42,605 bases of DNA from a bacterium. GTDB taxonomy: Bacteria; B130-G9. This document shows, piece after piece, positions 7,535-16,396 of this stretch. The translations under genes were made by a program, and so were the position numbers. The notes beneath the pieces were generated by a model. That model did no database searches. It was not told the DNA's origin and saw only the letters and a list, made by a program, of their open reading frames with translations. How positions within the stretch are numbered: position 1 is the first letter of the stretch; each line of letters starts with the position of its first letter. The stretch covers positions 1 through 42,605 of the forward strand of contig DATLAJ010000081.1 in assembly GCA_035527515.1 (NCBI GenBank), in the 5' to 3' direction.

Positions 7535-8464
7535 TCATCGTTTCTTGCTCGAGTAGAACGACTTGTCATTATGGACGTATTCGATGATCTTACCGGCCTG
7601 TTGAAGCTCGCGGAGCTTCCCTATAATCACCGGCCTCTTCTCGCTTACGGCGCTCTCTATATCCTCGATCGTGCAAGGACGACGCAAGACAAGCGCCAAG
7701 ACATCTGCGGTAATATCCCTTCCAGTTGAGACGCCGAAATCTCTATTTGGTTGACCGATTACCGCCGCCCTCGGCCCCAATCCGGCCACGAAATCCTCCA
7801 GTTTCTTGTTGGACACCGGCCGCGCCCAGTCCTCTGCCCCGGGCCGCTCCACTGTCCCAACCTGAATCTGTGCTGGGTCGATGCGCATCACGGCGTCCGA
7901 CAGCGCGGCCAAGTCTTCTTGTGAGTCGTTGAGGCCTTCTACGAGCAGAACCTCGAGCCAGACCTCGCCCGCAAAAGCTCTGACGAACTCCGCGGTCGCC
8001 TCGGCAATGTCCTTGACCAACATTCCTTTCACTGGCCGGTTGACTCTCTCAAAAGTGCTCTGCCTGGCTGCGTCGAGCGACGGCACCACCAAGTCCGCGG
8101 CTAAGAGCTCGTTGAAGACGTTGCCTTGCGTCAGAATAGAGCCGTTCGTGAGGACCGCGACCCTTGTCTCGGTCTTCTTCTTGACCTCGCGGATGAACTC
8201 TCCGCACTGGACGTTCAAAGTCGGCTCGCCACTGCCGCTCAGTGTGATGTAGTCGATACGCCGGCCGCTCTTTATGATTCTCAACACCTCATCGAGGACT
8301 GGGGAGAGCGAATCGAAATGTCTGCGCCGGACTGCCTCGTGAACCGTAGTCCGGCCGCACTCGCAGTAGATACAGTCGAAGGTGCAGGTCTTGTATGGCA
8401 CCATATCGATTCCAAGCGACATTCCTAAGCGCCTCGATGGAACCGGTCCGAATACATACTTCAT
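7535..8464 (-). CDS. Radical SAM protein, COG0731-like (MoaA/wyosine type)
   Basis: The 309-residue protein begins 'MKYVFGPVPSRRLGMSLGI', the typical opening of a widespread group of Fe-S oxidoreductases. It has the cluster cysteines C27, C31 and C34 ('CTFDCIYCECG'), followed by 'ITLSGSGEPTLN' for SAM binding. The C-terminal ~70 residues ('CTIEDIESAVSEKRPVI' on) look like a winged-helix domain, a fusion common in this group. The reaction is unknown. GGAG lies 5-8 nt upstream of the ATG. The gene is co-oriented with the transporter genes to its right, but a 125-bp gap with a hairpin separates them, so it is probably transcribed separately. Confidence 0.85.
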   Translation of the reverse strand: MKYVFGPVPSRRLGMSLGIDMVPYKTCTFDCIYCECGRTTVHEAVRRRHFDSLSPVLDEVLRIIKSGRRIDYITLSGSGEPTLNVQCGEFIREVKKKTETRVAVLTNGSILTQGNVFNELLAADLVVPSLDAARQSTFERVNRPVKGMLVKDIAEATAEFVRAFAGEVWLEVLLVEGLNDSQEDLAALSDAVMRIDPAQIQVGTVERPGAEDWARPVSNKKLEDFVAGLGPRAAVIGQPNRDFGVSTGRDITADVLALVLRRPCTIEDIESAVSEKRPVIIGKLRELQQAGKIIEYVHNDKSFYSSKKR

Positions 8465-8565
8465 GATTTCTCCATATCAAGCACGAGAATACTTGTAGAT
8501 GAGACAATAGCAGATTGTTCTGGCGTCTGTAATTGGCAATCACAGCTTGGCGAGTGCCCGTTCTC

Positions 8566-8580
8566 CGTAGTAGCACTACG
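8566..8580 (-). terminator. Hairpin after the ABC transporter operon
   Basis: CGTAGT/ACTACG form a 6-bp stem with a 3-nt loop 10 bp beyond the stop of the ATPase gene on the minus strand. There is no T-run, so it may stabilise the 3' end rather than terminate, or be another dispersed palindrome. Confidence 0.25.
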
Positions 8581-8589
8581 AAGGGTGAA

Positions 8590-9450
8590 TCAGCCCATTT
8601 TTCGGACAGGGAACACGAACGGGGTGCCGGTCGATTGGTTTCTGACCACAGTAACCTCCGTCTCGAAAACGCGCTTGATGTTCTGAACCGAGAGAACATC
8701 TGAAGGTCTGCCGAGCGCCTCGGCCTTGCCGGACGCCATCATTAGAAGCCGGTCGCAATACCCTGAGGCCAGGTTGAGATCGTGGAGCACAGCTGCGACT
8801 GCGAGACCGTGGTCCTTGGCCAGAGACATGAGAACATCGAAGACGCTCGCGACATGTTTGATGTCAAGGTGGCTGGTTGGCTCGTCAAGCAGCAGGACCC
8901 TCGGCTGCTGAGCCAATGCCATTGCTATCATAACCCGCTGTCTCTCGCCCCCAGAAAGCTCGCCGAAATACCTATCAGCGAGATGTGCGGTGTCTGTGTC
9001 CATCATCGCGCGCCTTGCGACTTGTTCATCGCTTGCCTTTTCGGAGCGAAGAGGTGCGAGGTGCGGCAAGCGTCCCATCAAGACGATCTCGAGTGCTCGA
9101 TAGGGGAACGTCGTTGGGGCCTGATGCGGCACAAACGCAATAGAGCGAGCGATCGTCCGTGCTTTGAGCGCAGTCAGGCGCTCTCCGTTCAGCGCGATGA
9201 GGCCAGAATGAGGTCGCAAAAAGCCGTTCAGTAGCCGCAAGAGAGTAGTCTTGCCTGCCCCATTCGGCCCCACAATCCCAAGTATCTCACCGGCCGCCAG
9301 CGAGACATCCAGTGGCCCCAGCGCAAATCCTGACGCTTGGTATAAGAAGCCTAGTCCGGCCGCTGCAATGACCGCCTGTCGCACGGGCCGTTCTGACTCC
9401 CCGTGTTCGTTTCCTGACCTTTGACCTGTCCCTGCTGGCCCTTGACTCAT
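8590..9450 (-). CDS. ABC transporter ATP-binding protein, FecE/BtuD type
   Basis: This 286-residue ATPase powers a metal-chelate importer. It has Walker A 'GPNGAGKT' (61-68), the ABC signature 'LSGGERQ' (165-171), Walker B 'VLLLDEPT' (185-192) and the H-loop His in 'AVLHDLN'. The overall match is to the siderophore/haem/cobalamin subfamily, and the permease partner is immediately upstream. The ATG at 9450 follows the permease stop by one base (TGA-A-ATG), the usual coupled arrangement; an upstream ATG at 9492 would overlap the permease by 41 bp and is less likely. Residues 1-25 form a polar, Gly/Ser-rich extension. No substrate-binding protein gene adjoins. Confidence 0.9.
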   Translation of the reverse strand: MSQGPAGTGQRSGNEHGESERPVRQAVIAAAGLGFLYQASGFALGPLDVSLAAGEILGIVGPNGAGKTTLLRLLNGFLRPHSGLIALNGERLTALKARTIARSIAFVPHQAPTTFPYRALEIVLMGRLPHLAPLRSEKASDEQVARRAMMDTDTAHLADRYFGELSGGERQRVMIAMALAQQPRVLLLDEPTSHLDIKHVASVFDVLMSLAKDHGLAVAAVLHDLNLASGYCDRLLMMASGKAEALGRPSDVLSVQNIKRVFETEVTVVRNQSTGTPFVFPVRKMG

Positions 9451-9451
9451 T

Positions 9452-10552
9452 TCACTCTGACCAGACGATCTTCGAGCGTCTTCTAAGAACATAAATGAAG
9501 AACGGGGCGCCTATTAGAGCGGTTACAGCGCCGACTGGGACCTCCGCTGGGGACAGAACCCATCTGCCAAAGGAGTCCGCGAAGACGACGAGCGTCCCCC
9601 CAACAAGCGCTGAGGCAGGCAGCACGAACCTGTGGTCGGCCGTAACAAGAGTTCGGCACAAATGAGGCGCTACCAGGCCTACAAATCCTATCATTCCGCT
9701 TGTCGAGACGGCCGAGCCAACGACGATTGCACAGATCAAGAATATCGCCTGTTTGGCACGTGAAACCTCCACACCTAGCGCAAATGCGGCCTCGTCGCCC
9801 AGCGACATCGCGTTCATTTTCTTTGCAAACGTTGAGACCCAGAGGCCGCCCGCCACCATGATAATAAGTGGGACGGCTCGCCATTCACCAGTGCTTTCGA
9901 GGTCGCCCATCAGCCACAGCAGCAGTGAGTGGACCCTGTAGGGACTTGCGGCCGAGTAGATCATCATCATGACTGCGGATAGGAACGAGTTTAGGATGAC
10001 GCCGCAGAGGATCAGCGTGTGTGGGTTTATCGTGCCGTGAACGATTGCTATTCGGTAGATGAAGACCGTCGCAAGCATAGCCCCGAAAAAAGCAATCAAC
10101 GGCAGGCTCGCGCCTGGCAGGAAAGGAATAGTAATCCCCAGAACAATGGCGATTGAGGCGCCCAGTGCCGCGCCGCTTGAGACGCCCAAGATGAACGGGT
10201 CTGCCAGCGGATTGCGGAGGATGCACTGAAAGGCCGTGCCGACAACGCCAAGCGAGGCGCCAACGACAAAACCAGTCATAACGCGTGGGACGCGGATTCT
10301 CAGGACTATTGTCTGCTGCACGGCAGACCAATCGGGTGCCCATTGGCCAAACCCAAGGTGGGAAAGGATGATCTTGGCGACTTTCAGAGGAGATATTGGC
10401 ACAGGTCCGATAGCGCAGCCGACTGCGACCGCAATCGCGGCCAGCAGTGTGTAACCGACCCACCAGGCTGTCCAGGTGAGCCTCCTCCTTCGCAAGAAGG
10501 TCTGGCCCTGCGTCGCAGGAAGTTTATTCTCTGGGCTCTTCTGAAACAACAT
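9452..10552 (-). CDS. FecCD/BtuC-type ABC transporter permease
   Basis: The 366-residue protein has about ten transmembrane helices and the FecCD landmarks 'RVPRVMTGFVVGASLGVVG', 'ILRNPLADPFILGVSSGAA' and, near the C-terminus, 'GMIGFVGLVAPHLCR'. It forms the membrane channel of a type II importer for iron-siderophore, haem or cobalamin. The dinucleotide-coupled ATPase follows. The first ~35 residues are polar with an Arg-rich stretch ('FLRRRRLTW') before helix 1. The ATG at 10552 has GAGGA almost adjacent; the following TTG would be better spaced. A 23-bp palindrome (10608-10630) about 55 bp upstream is a likely metalloregulator site. B12 is attractive as substrate given two B12-type radical SAM enzymes nearby, but I found no cobalamin riboswitch. 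Confidence 0.9.
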   Translation of the reverse strand: MLFQKSPENKLPATQGQTFLRRRRLTWTAWWVGYTLLAAIAVAVGCAIGPVPISPLKVAKIILSHLGFGQWAPDWSAVQQTIVLRIRVPRVMTGFVVGASLGVVGTAFQCILRNPLADPFILGVSSGAALGASIAIVLGITIPFLPGASLPLIAFFGAMLATVFIYRIAIVHGTINPHTLILCGVILNSFLSAVMMMIYSAASPYRVHSLLLWLMGDLESTGEWRAVPLIIMVAGGLWVSTFAKKMNAMSLGDEAAFALGVEVSRAKQAIFLICAIVVGSAVSTSGMIGFVGLVAPHLCRTLVTADHRFVLPASALVGGTLVVFADSFGRWVLSPAEVPVGAVTALIGAPFFIYVLRRRSKIVWSE

Positions 10553-10607
10553 TCCTCACGTGCTTAAGGGGGAGAAGCGACGTGCCCTCCCGCTTCGAGA
10601 TACATTC

Positions 10608-10630
10608 ATTTGGTAACTACGTTACCGAAT
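10608..10630. promoter_or_regulatory. Palindromic operator upstream of the FecCD-FecE genes
   Basis: ATTTGGTAAC-TAC-GTTACCGAAT is a 10-bp inverted repeat (9 of 10 paired, one T/C difference) around a 3-bp centre. Size and position (about 55 bp before the permease start) suit a dimeric metal- or cofactor-responsive repressor. It does not clearly match a Fur, DtxR or NikR consensus that I know. Confidence 0.5.
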
Positions 10631-10840
10631 CGGTGTTGGTGATACAACCCGTGTAGCCCGCCTCTTGCGGCGAGTGAAGCACCGGCCCGATGACTGCCTC
10701 ACTGGCGGTCAACGAGGGACGGTAGGGCTATGGGCACCGCGGGTTCTGTTTCTGCGATCTTTGTTAGTGTATGTGTGCAGCTGTGACAGGTGAAGCTTTT
10801 AGGACGCCCCTTTTTTCTGCGCAGTTTCTCCTGCGAATTA

Positions 10841-10991
10841 GAGGCTGTCCAATAAGTCGGTTTCAACGGGGATGACGCAGCGGGGTATGCCGCATGTAGG
10901 GGCAGGCCTTGTGTCTGCCCGAATATATAGATGGGCGGAGACAAGCCCCGCCCCTACACAACCTCGGACCCGACTTATTGGACAGCGACTC
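10841..10991. mobile_element. Second MITE-like element with nested hairpin
   Basis: The left end GAGGCTGTCCAATAAGTCGG (10841-10860) is mirrored by CCGACTTATTGGACAGC (10970-10986), giving long terminal inverted repeats that share GAGGCTGTCC with the element at 5965. Inside, TGTAGGGGC...GCCCCTACA arms form a second imperfect hairpin. The extreme right end is slightly altered (GCGACTC for GCCTC), and no target duplication is clear, suggesting an older insertion. About 150 bp, no coding capacity. It lies about 130 bp upstream of the PagL-like gene. Confidence 0.6.
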
Positions 10992-11120
10992 ACACTGAGG
11001 CAGCATGCAATTGTTTTGAATTGTCGCGTTGATATGAGAAAGTGTTTGAACGGTAAGAGATATGAGGTCTTTTCTTCAGAGCAGCGTTTGGATAACTTTG
11101 TAATAGCCGCAAAGCGACAG

Positions 11121-11720
11121 ATGAGGCCGACCCACACAGTTGAAGTCATGATGGCCTGCGCAGTCTTTTTTTTGGCGCTTGCCGTCGCTCAGCCGTTGCG
11201 TGCAGACGTCCTGGCCGAAGGGCGCGCCTCGGGCAGGACCCCCGAGCGCTGCGGTTTGGGGATGACCTATGGGAACACCTACAAGCCGGGCACCGACATT
11301 CAGGGGGTGGAGGTGTCGGGATTTATGCTAATAGACCCCAGCACGGTGTGGCCGCACATAGGCCTGGATTCCCTCCGATACAAGGTGGGCTGCAACGCGG
11401 GACTTATGGTGAGTCCGAGGGTGCGAGGCATAGTCTCGGCTGGCCTTATCCTGGTTTATTACCTCGGTGACTTTGGCGATCATCATTTCCGTCCGTTTGT
11501 CCAGGGTGGGTGCCACATCATTTATGATGACTTTCAGGTCCCCGGGCAGGGCTTGAGGGTGAATTTCAATCCTCAAGGCGGTGTTGGCGCTCAGTTCGAC
11601 GTCTTTTCAGGCCGAACTTTCTACACGGTTTTCTCGGTCAAACATATCTCCAATGGCAGCATCCGGCCCGAAAACGCTGGCATCAACGCGGTTGCTTTTA
11701 CGATTGGGCGTCTCTTCTAG
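11121..11720 (+). CDS. Lipid A 3-O-deacylase (PagL)/acyloxyacyl hydrolase-like protein
   Basis: The 199-residue product has an N-terminal signal segment ('MMACAVFFLALAVAQPLRA') and a beta-strand-rich body ending in Phe, as expected for a small outer-membrane barrel. The hallmark 'VKHISNGS' holds the HxSN catalytic motif (H175, S177, N178) of PagL-type enzymes, which remove the 3-O acyl chain from lipid A. Length exceeds PagL (about 150 mature residues) modestly. The ATG at 11121 is chosen because it places an Arg before the hydrophobic core; ATG at 11148 is possible. An open frame continues upstream to 10872, but that part lies inside the MITE and is not credible. The radical SAM gene starts 2 nt after the stop. 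Confidence 0.65.
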   Translation: MRPTHTVEVMMACAVFFLALAVAQPLRADVLAEGRASGRTPERCGLGMTYGNTYKPGTDIQGVEVSGFMLIDPSTVWPHIGLDSLRYKVGCNAGLMVSPRVRGIVSAGLILVYYLGDFGDHHFRPFVQGGCHIIYDDFQVPGQGLRVNFNPQGGVGAQFDVFSGRTFYTVFSVKHISNGSIRPENAGINAVAFTIGRLF

Positions 11721-11721
11721 G

Positions 11722-12723
11722 ATGCAAGCGCTCCGCGCCCGTCTGTCGATGCCCAATCAGATGAGCGATGGTGTAGCTTTGCAGAACCGCCAAAGCAGCG
11801 TTACATCTGCACTGGAGCGACTTCGGGCGAATCTGGACTCGTGCAAGCTCTGTCCGCGGGCGTGCGGTGTGGACCGAGCTTCGGGCGAGCGCGGCTATTG
11901 CCGGGCGGGCGCTCGCGCAAAAATCTTCCGGTTCGGGCCACACGTCGGCGAGGAACCTCCGGTCAGCGGCACGAGAGGCTCTGGCACGGTCTTTTTTGCG
12001 CATTGCACGATGAGGTGCATCTTTTGCCAGAACTACCGCTTTAGCCAGCAGGACCGGGGCAAGGAGGTGAGCGCCGACGAGCTTCGCGGGATGTTCTTGT
12101 CTCTTCAGACGGCTGGATGCCACAATCTGAACCTTGTTACGCCGACCCATTTCCTTCCGCAGATACTCGAAGGGCTGAGTATGGCGCAAGCGGCCGGTTT
12201 TGACCTTCCGATCGTCTATAACACGAGCTCATACGAGAATACGGATACCATCGAGTCGCTTGATGGAATGGTTGACGTATATCTTGCCGATGCGCGATAT
12301 GCCGACGAACATCTGGCTCACGACTATTCGGAGGCAGCGGACTACGTCGCCCGTTCTCGAGAGGCTTTAAGGGCGATGTGGCGTCAGTGTGGGCCTCTCG
12401 CGTTGGATGGCGAGGGCATCGCTCAAAAAGGGCTCATAATTAGACATCTGGTCTTGCCGGGTCATTTGAAAGATACGAGTCGCGTTCTGGAGTGGATTGC
12501 GAAGAGCATCTCAACTGACGTTGCGGTCAGCCTGATGGGCCAGTATCGCCCAATGCACAGGGCAGTCGGCCACCGGACGCTTGGCCGCCGGCTCTCTCTG
12601 GAAGAGTATGACGAGGCGCTCAAGGTCGCGAGTTCGCTCGATTTCGCGACGCTCTTTGTGCAGAGGCCTGATTCAGACTTCCCAGAGAAGTTGCTCGGGG
12701 ACAAGATGGGCAGCAGCTGGTAG
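11722..12723 (+). CDS. PflX-like radical SAM protein (COG1313 group)
   Basis: A 333-residue protein with an N-terminal cysteine motif 'CKLCPRACGV' (C41, C44, C48) plus C60, followed by the radical SAM cluster site C95, C99, C102 in 'HCTMRCIFCQN'. This double-cysteine layout matches the PflX group, which resembles pyruvate formate-lyase activating enzymes but whose substrate is unknown. The ATG at 11722 lies 2 nt after the deacylase stop with TAGG before it; ATGs at 11752 and 11764 are alternatives because the first ~25 residues are not conserved-looking. An open frame reaching 11581 overlaps the deacylase and is rejected. No glycyl radical enzyme is encoded nearby. Confidence 0.85.
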   Translation: MQALRARLSMPNQMSDGVALQNRQSSVTSALERLRANLDSCKLCPRACGVDRASGERGYCRAGARAKIFRFGPHVGEEPPVSGTRGSGTVFFAHCTMRCIFCQNYRFSQQDRGKEVSADELRGMFLSLQTAGCHNLNLVTPTHFLPQILEGLSMAQAAGFDLPIVYNTSSYENTDTIESLDGMVDVYLADARYADEHLAHDYSEAADYVARSREALRAMWRQCGPLALDGEGIAQKGLIIRHLVLPGHLKDTSRVLEWIAKSISTDVAVSLMGQYRPMHRAVGHRTLGRRLSLEEYDEALKVASSLDFATLFVQRPDSDFPEKLLGDKMGSSW

Positions 12724-13030
12724 GCATCGCAAGCCGCCAGGTCTGCGCCTATCATCGCGCGTGTTCTCTCTTCTTATCTAGCCGCCCCCGGCCTTTCCCT
12801 GCGCTCAATCCCTGAAGCAGAGAACGATGATCATGAATTGGGGATTCATGCGACGAGAAGAAAATCACGACAGAGATGAGCAGCATTGGCTCAACGGCAA
12901 GCTCTACATCGTGGCCACCGGTCGCACCGGGACAACAATCGCTAGGAAAACTGGCTTAGCCAACGATAAGTATTGCTGCGGCGTGGAGGGTTTTGTGGTT
13001 TGACCTTCCATATATTATTCTTGGAGTGAG
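12724..13030 (+). other. Intergenic stretch with one weak 58-codon frame
   Basis: This 307-base gap separates the PflX-like gene from the histidine kinase. The only item seen is a 58-codon frame at 12827-13003 beginning ATG-ATC-ATG with no good ribosome binding site ('HWLNGKLYIVATGRTGTTI'). I do not recognise it and give it low weight. No convincing terminator or promoter is visible. Confidence 0.3.
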
Positions 13031-15925
13031 ATGTACGGGAAGGAGTTATTCGGGGAGCGCGTTTGCCTAGTGCTCGTGCTCATTATTGCCGTTGCTATAT
13101 CGGCAGCGGGAAGCGACCTCTCAAGCCAGCTGCGAAGTAACAAGGCACAGCTTGATTCGCTCGTGTTGGCCGCGAAGCTCTTGGAGCAACAGCTCGCCCA
13201 GGTGGTTACCCGGCTTGAACTGGTCTCGGAGCAATACGTGCTGCCAGAGAACCAGCATCCGGCGGAAGGGTCAATCGACTGGCTAGGCGCGGACCTGTTG
13301 ACCTCCGAGTTCGTTCAGCTTGTCCTTTGGGTGAACGACAAGGGCGGCGTGTTCCAGGCCTATCCCGAGTCCGCCTTGTCCAGCGAGACGAGGTTCGTCG
13401 GTCCCGCAGTTTTTAGGCTGATAAAGCGGTCTGTGCGCAATAAAGCGGCTGTCGCCTCCTCAATCGTCAACATCGGCGATAGCACGGAGGGCTTTTGGGT
13501 AACGTTTCCTGTCTTCAAGGATGGCTCGCTCATATACTCCGTAGTTGCGTCGATCAACCTTGACGCCATTCAGCGAATGGTTCCTCTCTCGTTGAGGCAG
13601 AAGATATTCGTCCTCGATGACGGTGGGCATACATCCCTGGCGTTGGAACGGCTGCGAGGTGTTCTCGGGTGGGATGCGAGCCTGGTGCTTGGCGGCGACA
13701 CCGTCTCAGTTGCACCCTCACCGACAGACCTAGTGGCCGCCGGGATGCCGGGCGTGTTGAGGCTCACCCAACCGCCACTCGCAGCTGCGAACGAGCAGAG
13801 AGCAGTCCAGCTGATCGTCGCCCCGTTCAAGTTCCTCGACCGCAAGTGCGCCCTGTGTTCATTGAGGCCCTTTGCCGGTTCGCCCGAGCAGTCCTCGGCG
13901 AAAGAGTATCCAGCATCCCTGCCGGTAGTTCTCTCTGTCGCGGCGGCCGGGATTGTGCTGCTGTTGCTGCTGCTGGGGTTGGGTGCCTGGCGTTCCCGGA
14001 TGCGGGCTGCGCCTCGACAAGAGCTGTCGGAGGCCGCCCCAGCTTCTGATTCAGGGATTTGGGCAAAGACGTTTGATGCTGTCCCGTCTGCTATGTTCGT
14101 TGCGGATAGTAATGCCCATGTTGTGGCGGCAAATCGCGCCATGTATTCGCTGCTTGGAAAGACGGCGCCTGCCTCGTTATCCGGGGAAAGTGCGGACGCG
14201 ATTTTCGGGGACGAGTCCACGGGCAAAATGCGTGCTTTTTTCGAGGCAGTTCAGGCTGTGGGCAGCGCGAGGACAAATGTGTTGCCAACGAGTTCTCAAG
14301 ACGAGATTATTGAGCTTGAGTTGGATGGGCATTTGCTGACGTCTGACGGCGTGAAGAACATCTTGGTGATCTGTAGGAGTAAGGGCACGAGCGTTCAGAC
14401 AGGCTCAGAGGTGGCAACTCCATCGGCCCTTGAGTTGGAATCCTATCTTGAGACGATCCTCAACGGGCTGAACGAGGCAGTCATGGTTGTTGACGCCAAC
14501 TATCGCATCAAAAGAGCCAACAAGCAGTTCTTGAAGTTGGTGGAAGAGGACAGCCAGGAGAGCGTTTTGGGTCGGCCGTGCCACGAGGTTCTTTACGGAC
14601 GAGAAGAGCCGTGCAGCACCGAGGAAATGAGCTGTCCGGTGAGAGATGTCCTAGAGAAAAGCCGGTCGGTTGGCATTGTGCATCATCGGGAATTGGCCGA
14701 CGGGGCGGACCAGTTCTTGGAGATATTCGCATGTCCCATTGAGGCGCGTGGCGCTGAGCCTGAGATCATGGTCTCTCTCAGGGATATAACCGAGAAGACT
14801 CACCTTTCGATGCAGCTTGCTAGGGCGGACAAGCTCAAGGCGTTGGGTGAGATGGCCTCGGGCGTCGCTCATGATTTCAATAATCTTCTGGGCGTCATAC
14901 TGGGGCGCACGCAGATGTTGATCAGGATGATCGGGGGTCAGGACGCCGGGACAAGGCGCAATCTCGAGATAATCGAGAGGACGGCGCTTGATGGTGCGGA
15001 GACAGTTCGCCGCATCCAGGGATTCGCGAAGATAGGCGACACTTCGGCGTTCGTTCCGGTCGATCTCGGCGAGATGATCGAGGACTCACTCGGCATAACG
15101 AGGCCTCGGTGGAGGGAGCAGATGCAGGTTAAGGGGGTGGTGATCGAGACCAAGTTCGTGAAATCCAGGGTCCCTCGGGTGGCTGGCAAGCCGTCCGAAC
15201 TGCGCGAGGTCTTTGTGAACCTGATCAACAATGCGATAGACGCGATGCCTGAGGGTGGGCGCATCACGATCGAGACGGGCACGGACGAGGACAACGTGTA
15301 TGCGCTCGTGAGCGATAACGGCGAGGGCATACCGGTCAAGATAATGGACAAGGTATTCGACCCATTCTTCACGACGCGAGAACCGACGAACAGTGGGCTT
15401 GGGTTGTCAATAGTCTTCGGGATAGTCGAGCGCCACGGGGGCTCGATAACGGTCAACAGCAAGTTGGGCGAGTGGACGGAGTTCAGGATTGAGATTCCTG
15501 CCCTGTTGGGCGACTTCAGGGAGGCGGAGCAGCCTCAGAAGGAGGCCCCTCGGCCCAGGCCGGCGCAGAAGAAAGCCCGCGTTCTGGTGATCGATGACGA
15601 GGAGGACATAAGGAATCTCCTTGTCGATATGCTGGCTGGGGAGGGGCACGAAGTTGAGATCGCCTCGTCCGGCGAGGAGGGCATCAAAAAATGCGAGAGG
15701 GGCAAATACGACTACGTGATAACGGATTTGGGTATGCCTCGGATGAGCGGCTGGGATGTGGCCAAACGCGTCAAGGCCCTCAGGCCTGATGCGAGAGTGA
15801 TTCTGGCGACTGGCTGGGGGGTGCATTTCGATGAGGAGAAGCTCAAGTCCGCTGGCGTGGAGCGCATCATCACTAAGCCGTTTGAGGTTGACGAGGTCCT
15901 TAACTGCATCAATGGCCACCACTGA
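13031..15925 (+). CDS. Hybrid sensor histidine kinase with PAS domains and receiver
   Basis: The 964-residue protein has an N-terminal membrane helix (about 11-26), a periplasmic sensor region, a second helix (298-319), two PAS-like domains (about 345-450 and 470-590), a dimerisation/phosphoacceptor helix with 'GVAHDFNN' (His614), an ATPase domain (N-box 'NLINNAIDAMP', G1 'DNGEGIP', G2 'GLGLSI') and a C-terminal receiver whose phosphoacceptor is Asp899 ('ITDLGMP') with Lys949 ('ITKPF'). The second PAS contains C517, C528 and C535 around a Pro-Cys pattern, which may bind metal or sense redox. GGAG precedes the ATG by about 6 nt. Signal and downstream partner are unknown; the response regulator and sigma-54 regulator at 32778-39135 are candidates only by co-occurrence. 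Confidence 0.93.
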   Translation: MYGKELFGERVCLVLVLIIAVAISAAGSDLSSQLRSNKAQLDSLVLAAKLLEQQLAQVVTRLELVSEQYVLPENQHPAEGSIDWLGADLLTSEFVQLVLWVNDKGGVFQAYPESALSSETRFVGPAVFRLIKRSVRNKAAVASSIVNIGDSTEGFWVTFPVFKDGSLIYSVVASINLDAIQRMVPLSLRQKIFVLDDGGHTSLALERLRGVLGWDASLVLGGDTVSVAPSPTDLVAAGMPGVLRLTQPPLAAANEQRAVQLIVAPFKFLDRKCALCSLRPFAGSPEQSSAKEYPASLPVVLSVAAAGIVLLLLLLGLGAWRSRMRAAPRQELSEAAPASDSGIWAKTFDAVPSAMFVADSNAHVVAANRAMYSLLGKTAPASLSGESADAIFGDESTGKMRAFFEAVQAVGSARTNVLPTSSQDEIIELELDGHLLTSDGVKNILVICRSKGTSVQTGSEVATPSALELESYLETILNGLNEAVMVVDANYRIKRANKQFLKLVEEDSQESVLGRPCHEVLYGREEPCSTEEMSCPVRDVLEKSRSVGIVHHRELADGADQFLEIFACPIEARGAEPEIMVSLRDITEKTHLSMQLARADKLKALGEMASGVAHDFNNLLGVILGRTQMLIRMIGGQDAGTRRNLEIIERTALDGAETVRRIQGFAKIGDTSAFVPVDLGEMIEDSLGITRPRWREQMQVKGVVIETKFVKSRVPRVAGKPSELREVFVNLINNAIDAMPEGGRITIETGTDEDNVYALVSDNGEGIPVKIMDKVFDPFFTTREPTNSGLGLSIVFGIVERHGGSITVNSKLGEWTEFRIEIPALLGDFREAEQPQKEAPRPRPAQKKARVLVIDDEEDIRNLLVDMLAGEGHEVEIASSGEEGIKKCERGKYDYVITDLGMPRMSGWDVAKRVKALRPDARVILATGWGVHFDEEKLKSAGVERIITKPFEVDEVLNCINGHH

Positions 15926-16114
15926 GACTACCCTTCTGCCCGTGGATTCCGCCTGCCATGGCTGGCTACGACCTGTTCGTTAAGTATCTCATCGAGAGAT
16001 TGCTTTGCAATATCTTGGCGCAAAGCAACAAAAACAGCGGAGGGTTGCGAGGGGGCGCCTCGCACGTGCGGAGCTTCGGCTTAGACTAGAGATGATTGGG
16101 GGAGTGAATCCTTC

Positions 16115-16393
16115 ATGACTGTGACATGCGAGGAAGAAATAGAGGTTGTGTGCCTCTTTGGTGTCAGGGGCGAGGCCTACGGGATGTTCCCGCTGAAGGC
16201 GAGACTCTTGTCCAGCGGTTCCTCGAGTGGCGGCCTCGTTTTCAACATCAAGGAGGTAACAGGTCGCTGGGTGAGCAAGGAGGGCGTTTATCACCGCTAT
16301 CATTACGCCGTAGTTGATGATGCTGAAAATCACGCCGAGATATTCCTCGATACGAGGCACATGAAATGGTTCATAAAGCTTAAAGGAGATTGA
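16115..16393 (+). CDS. Small conserved-looking protein, possibly DUF6504-like
   Basis: A 92-residue protein, no signal or membrane segment, with a compact beta-rich C-terminal half ('VTGRWVSKEGVYHRYHYAV', 'AEIFLDTRHMKWFIKL'). The alternation of Trp/Tyr/His and a final 'D...KWF.KL.GD' resembles small proteins found beside Y-family polymerases (DUF6504-type); that likeness is from memory and tentative. GGGGGAG lies about 10 nt before the ATG. DNA polymerase IV follows on the same strand, separated only by the repeat-flanked GxxExxY cassette, which begins 4 nt after this gene's stop. It may therefore once have been directly upstream of dinB. Confidence 0.6.
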   Translation: MTVTCEEEIEVVCLFGVRGEAYGMFPLKARLLSSGSSSGGLVFNIKEVTGRWVSKEGVYHRYHYAVVDDAENHAEIFLDTRHMKWFIKLKGD

Positions 16394-16396
16394 TGA

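Noticed and set aside
10553-10760. Cobalamin riboswitch before the FecCD gene
   Set aside because: The leader has several hairpins, but no B12-box (the GCCAGG...GACC-type element) or the other conserved blocks could be found.
10872-11120. Longer N-terminus for the PagL-like protein
   Set aside because: This part would be translated from the MITE and lacks a signal peptide at its start.
11581-11721. Longer N-terminus for the PflX-like protein
   Set aside because: It overlaps the end of the deacylase gene by 140 bp and adds residues unlike the family.
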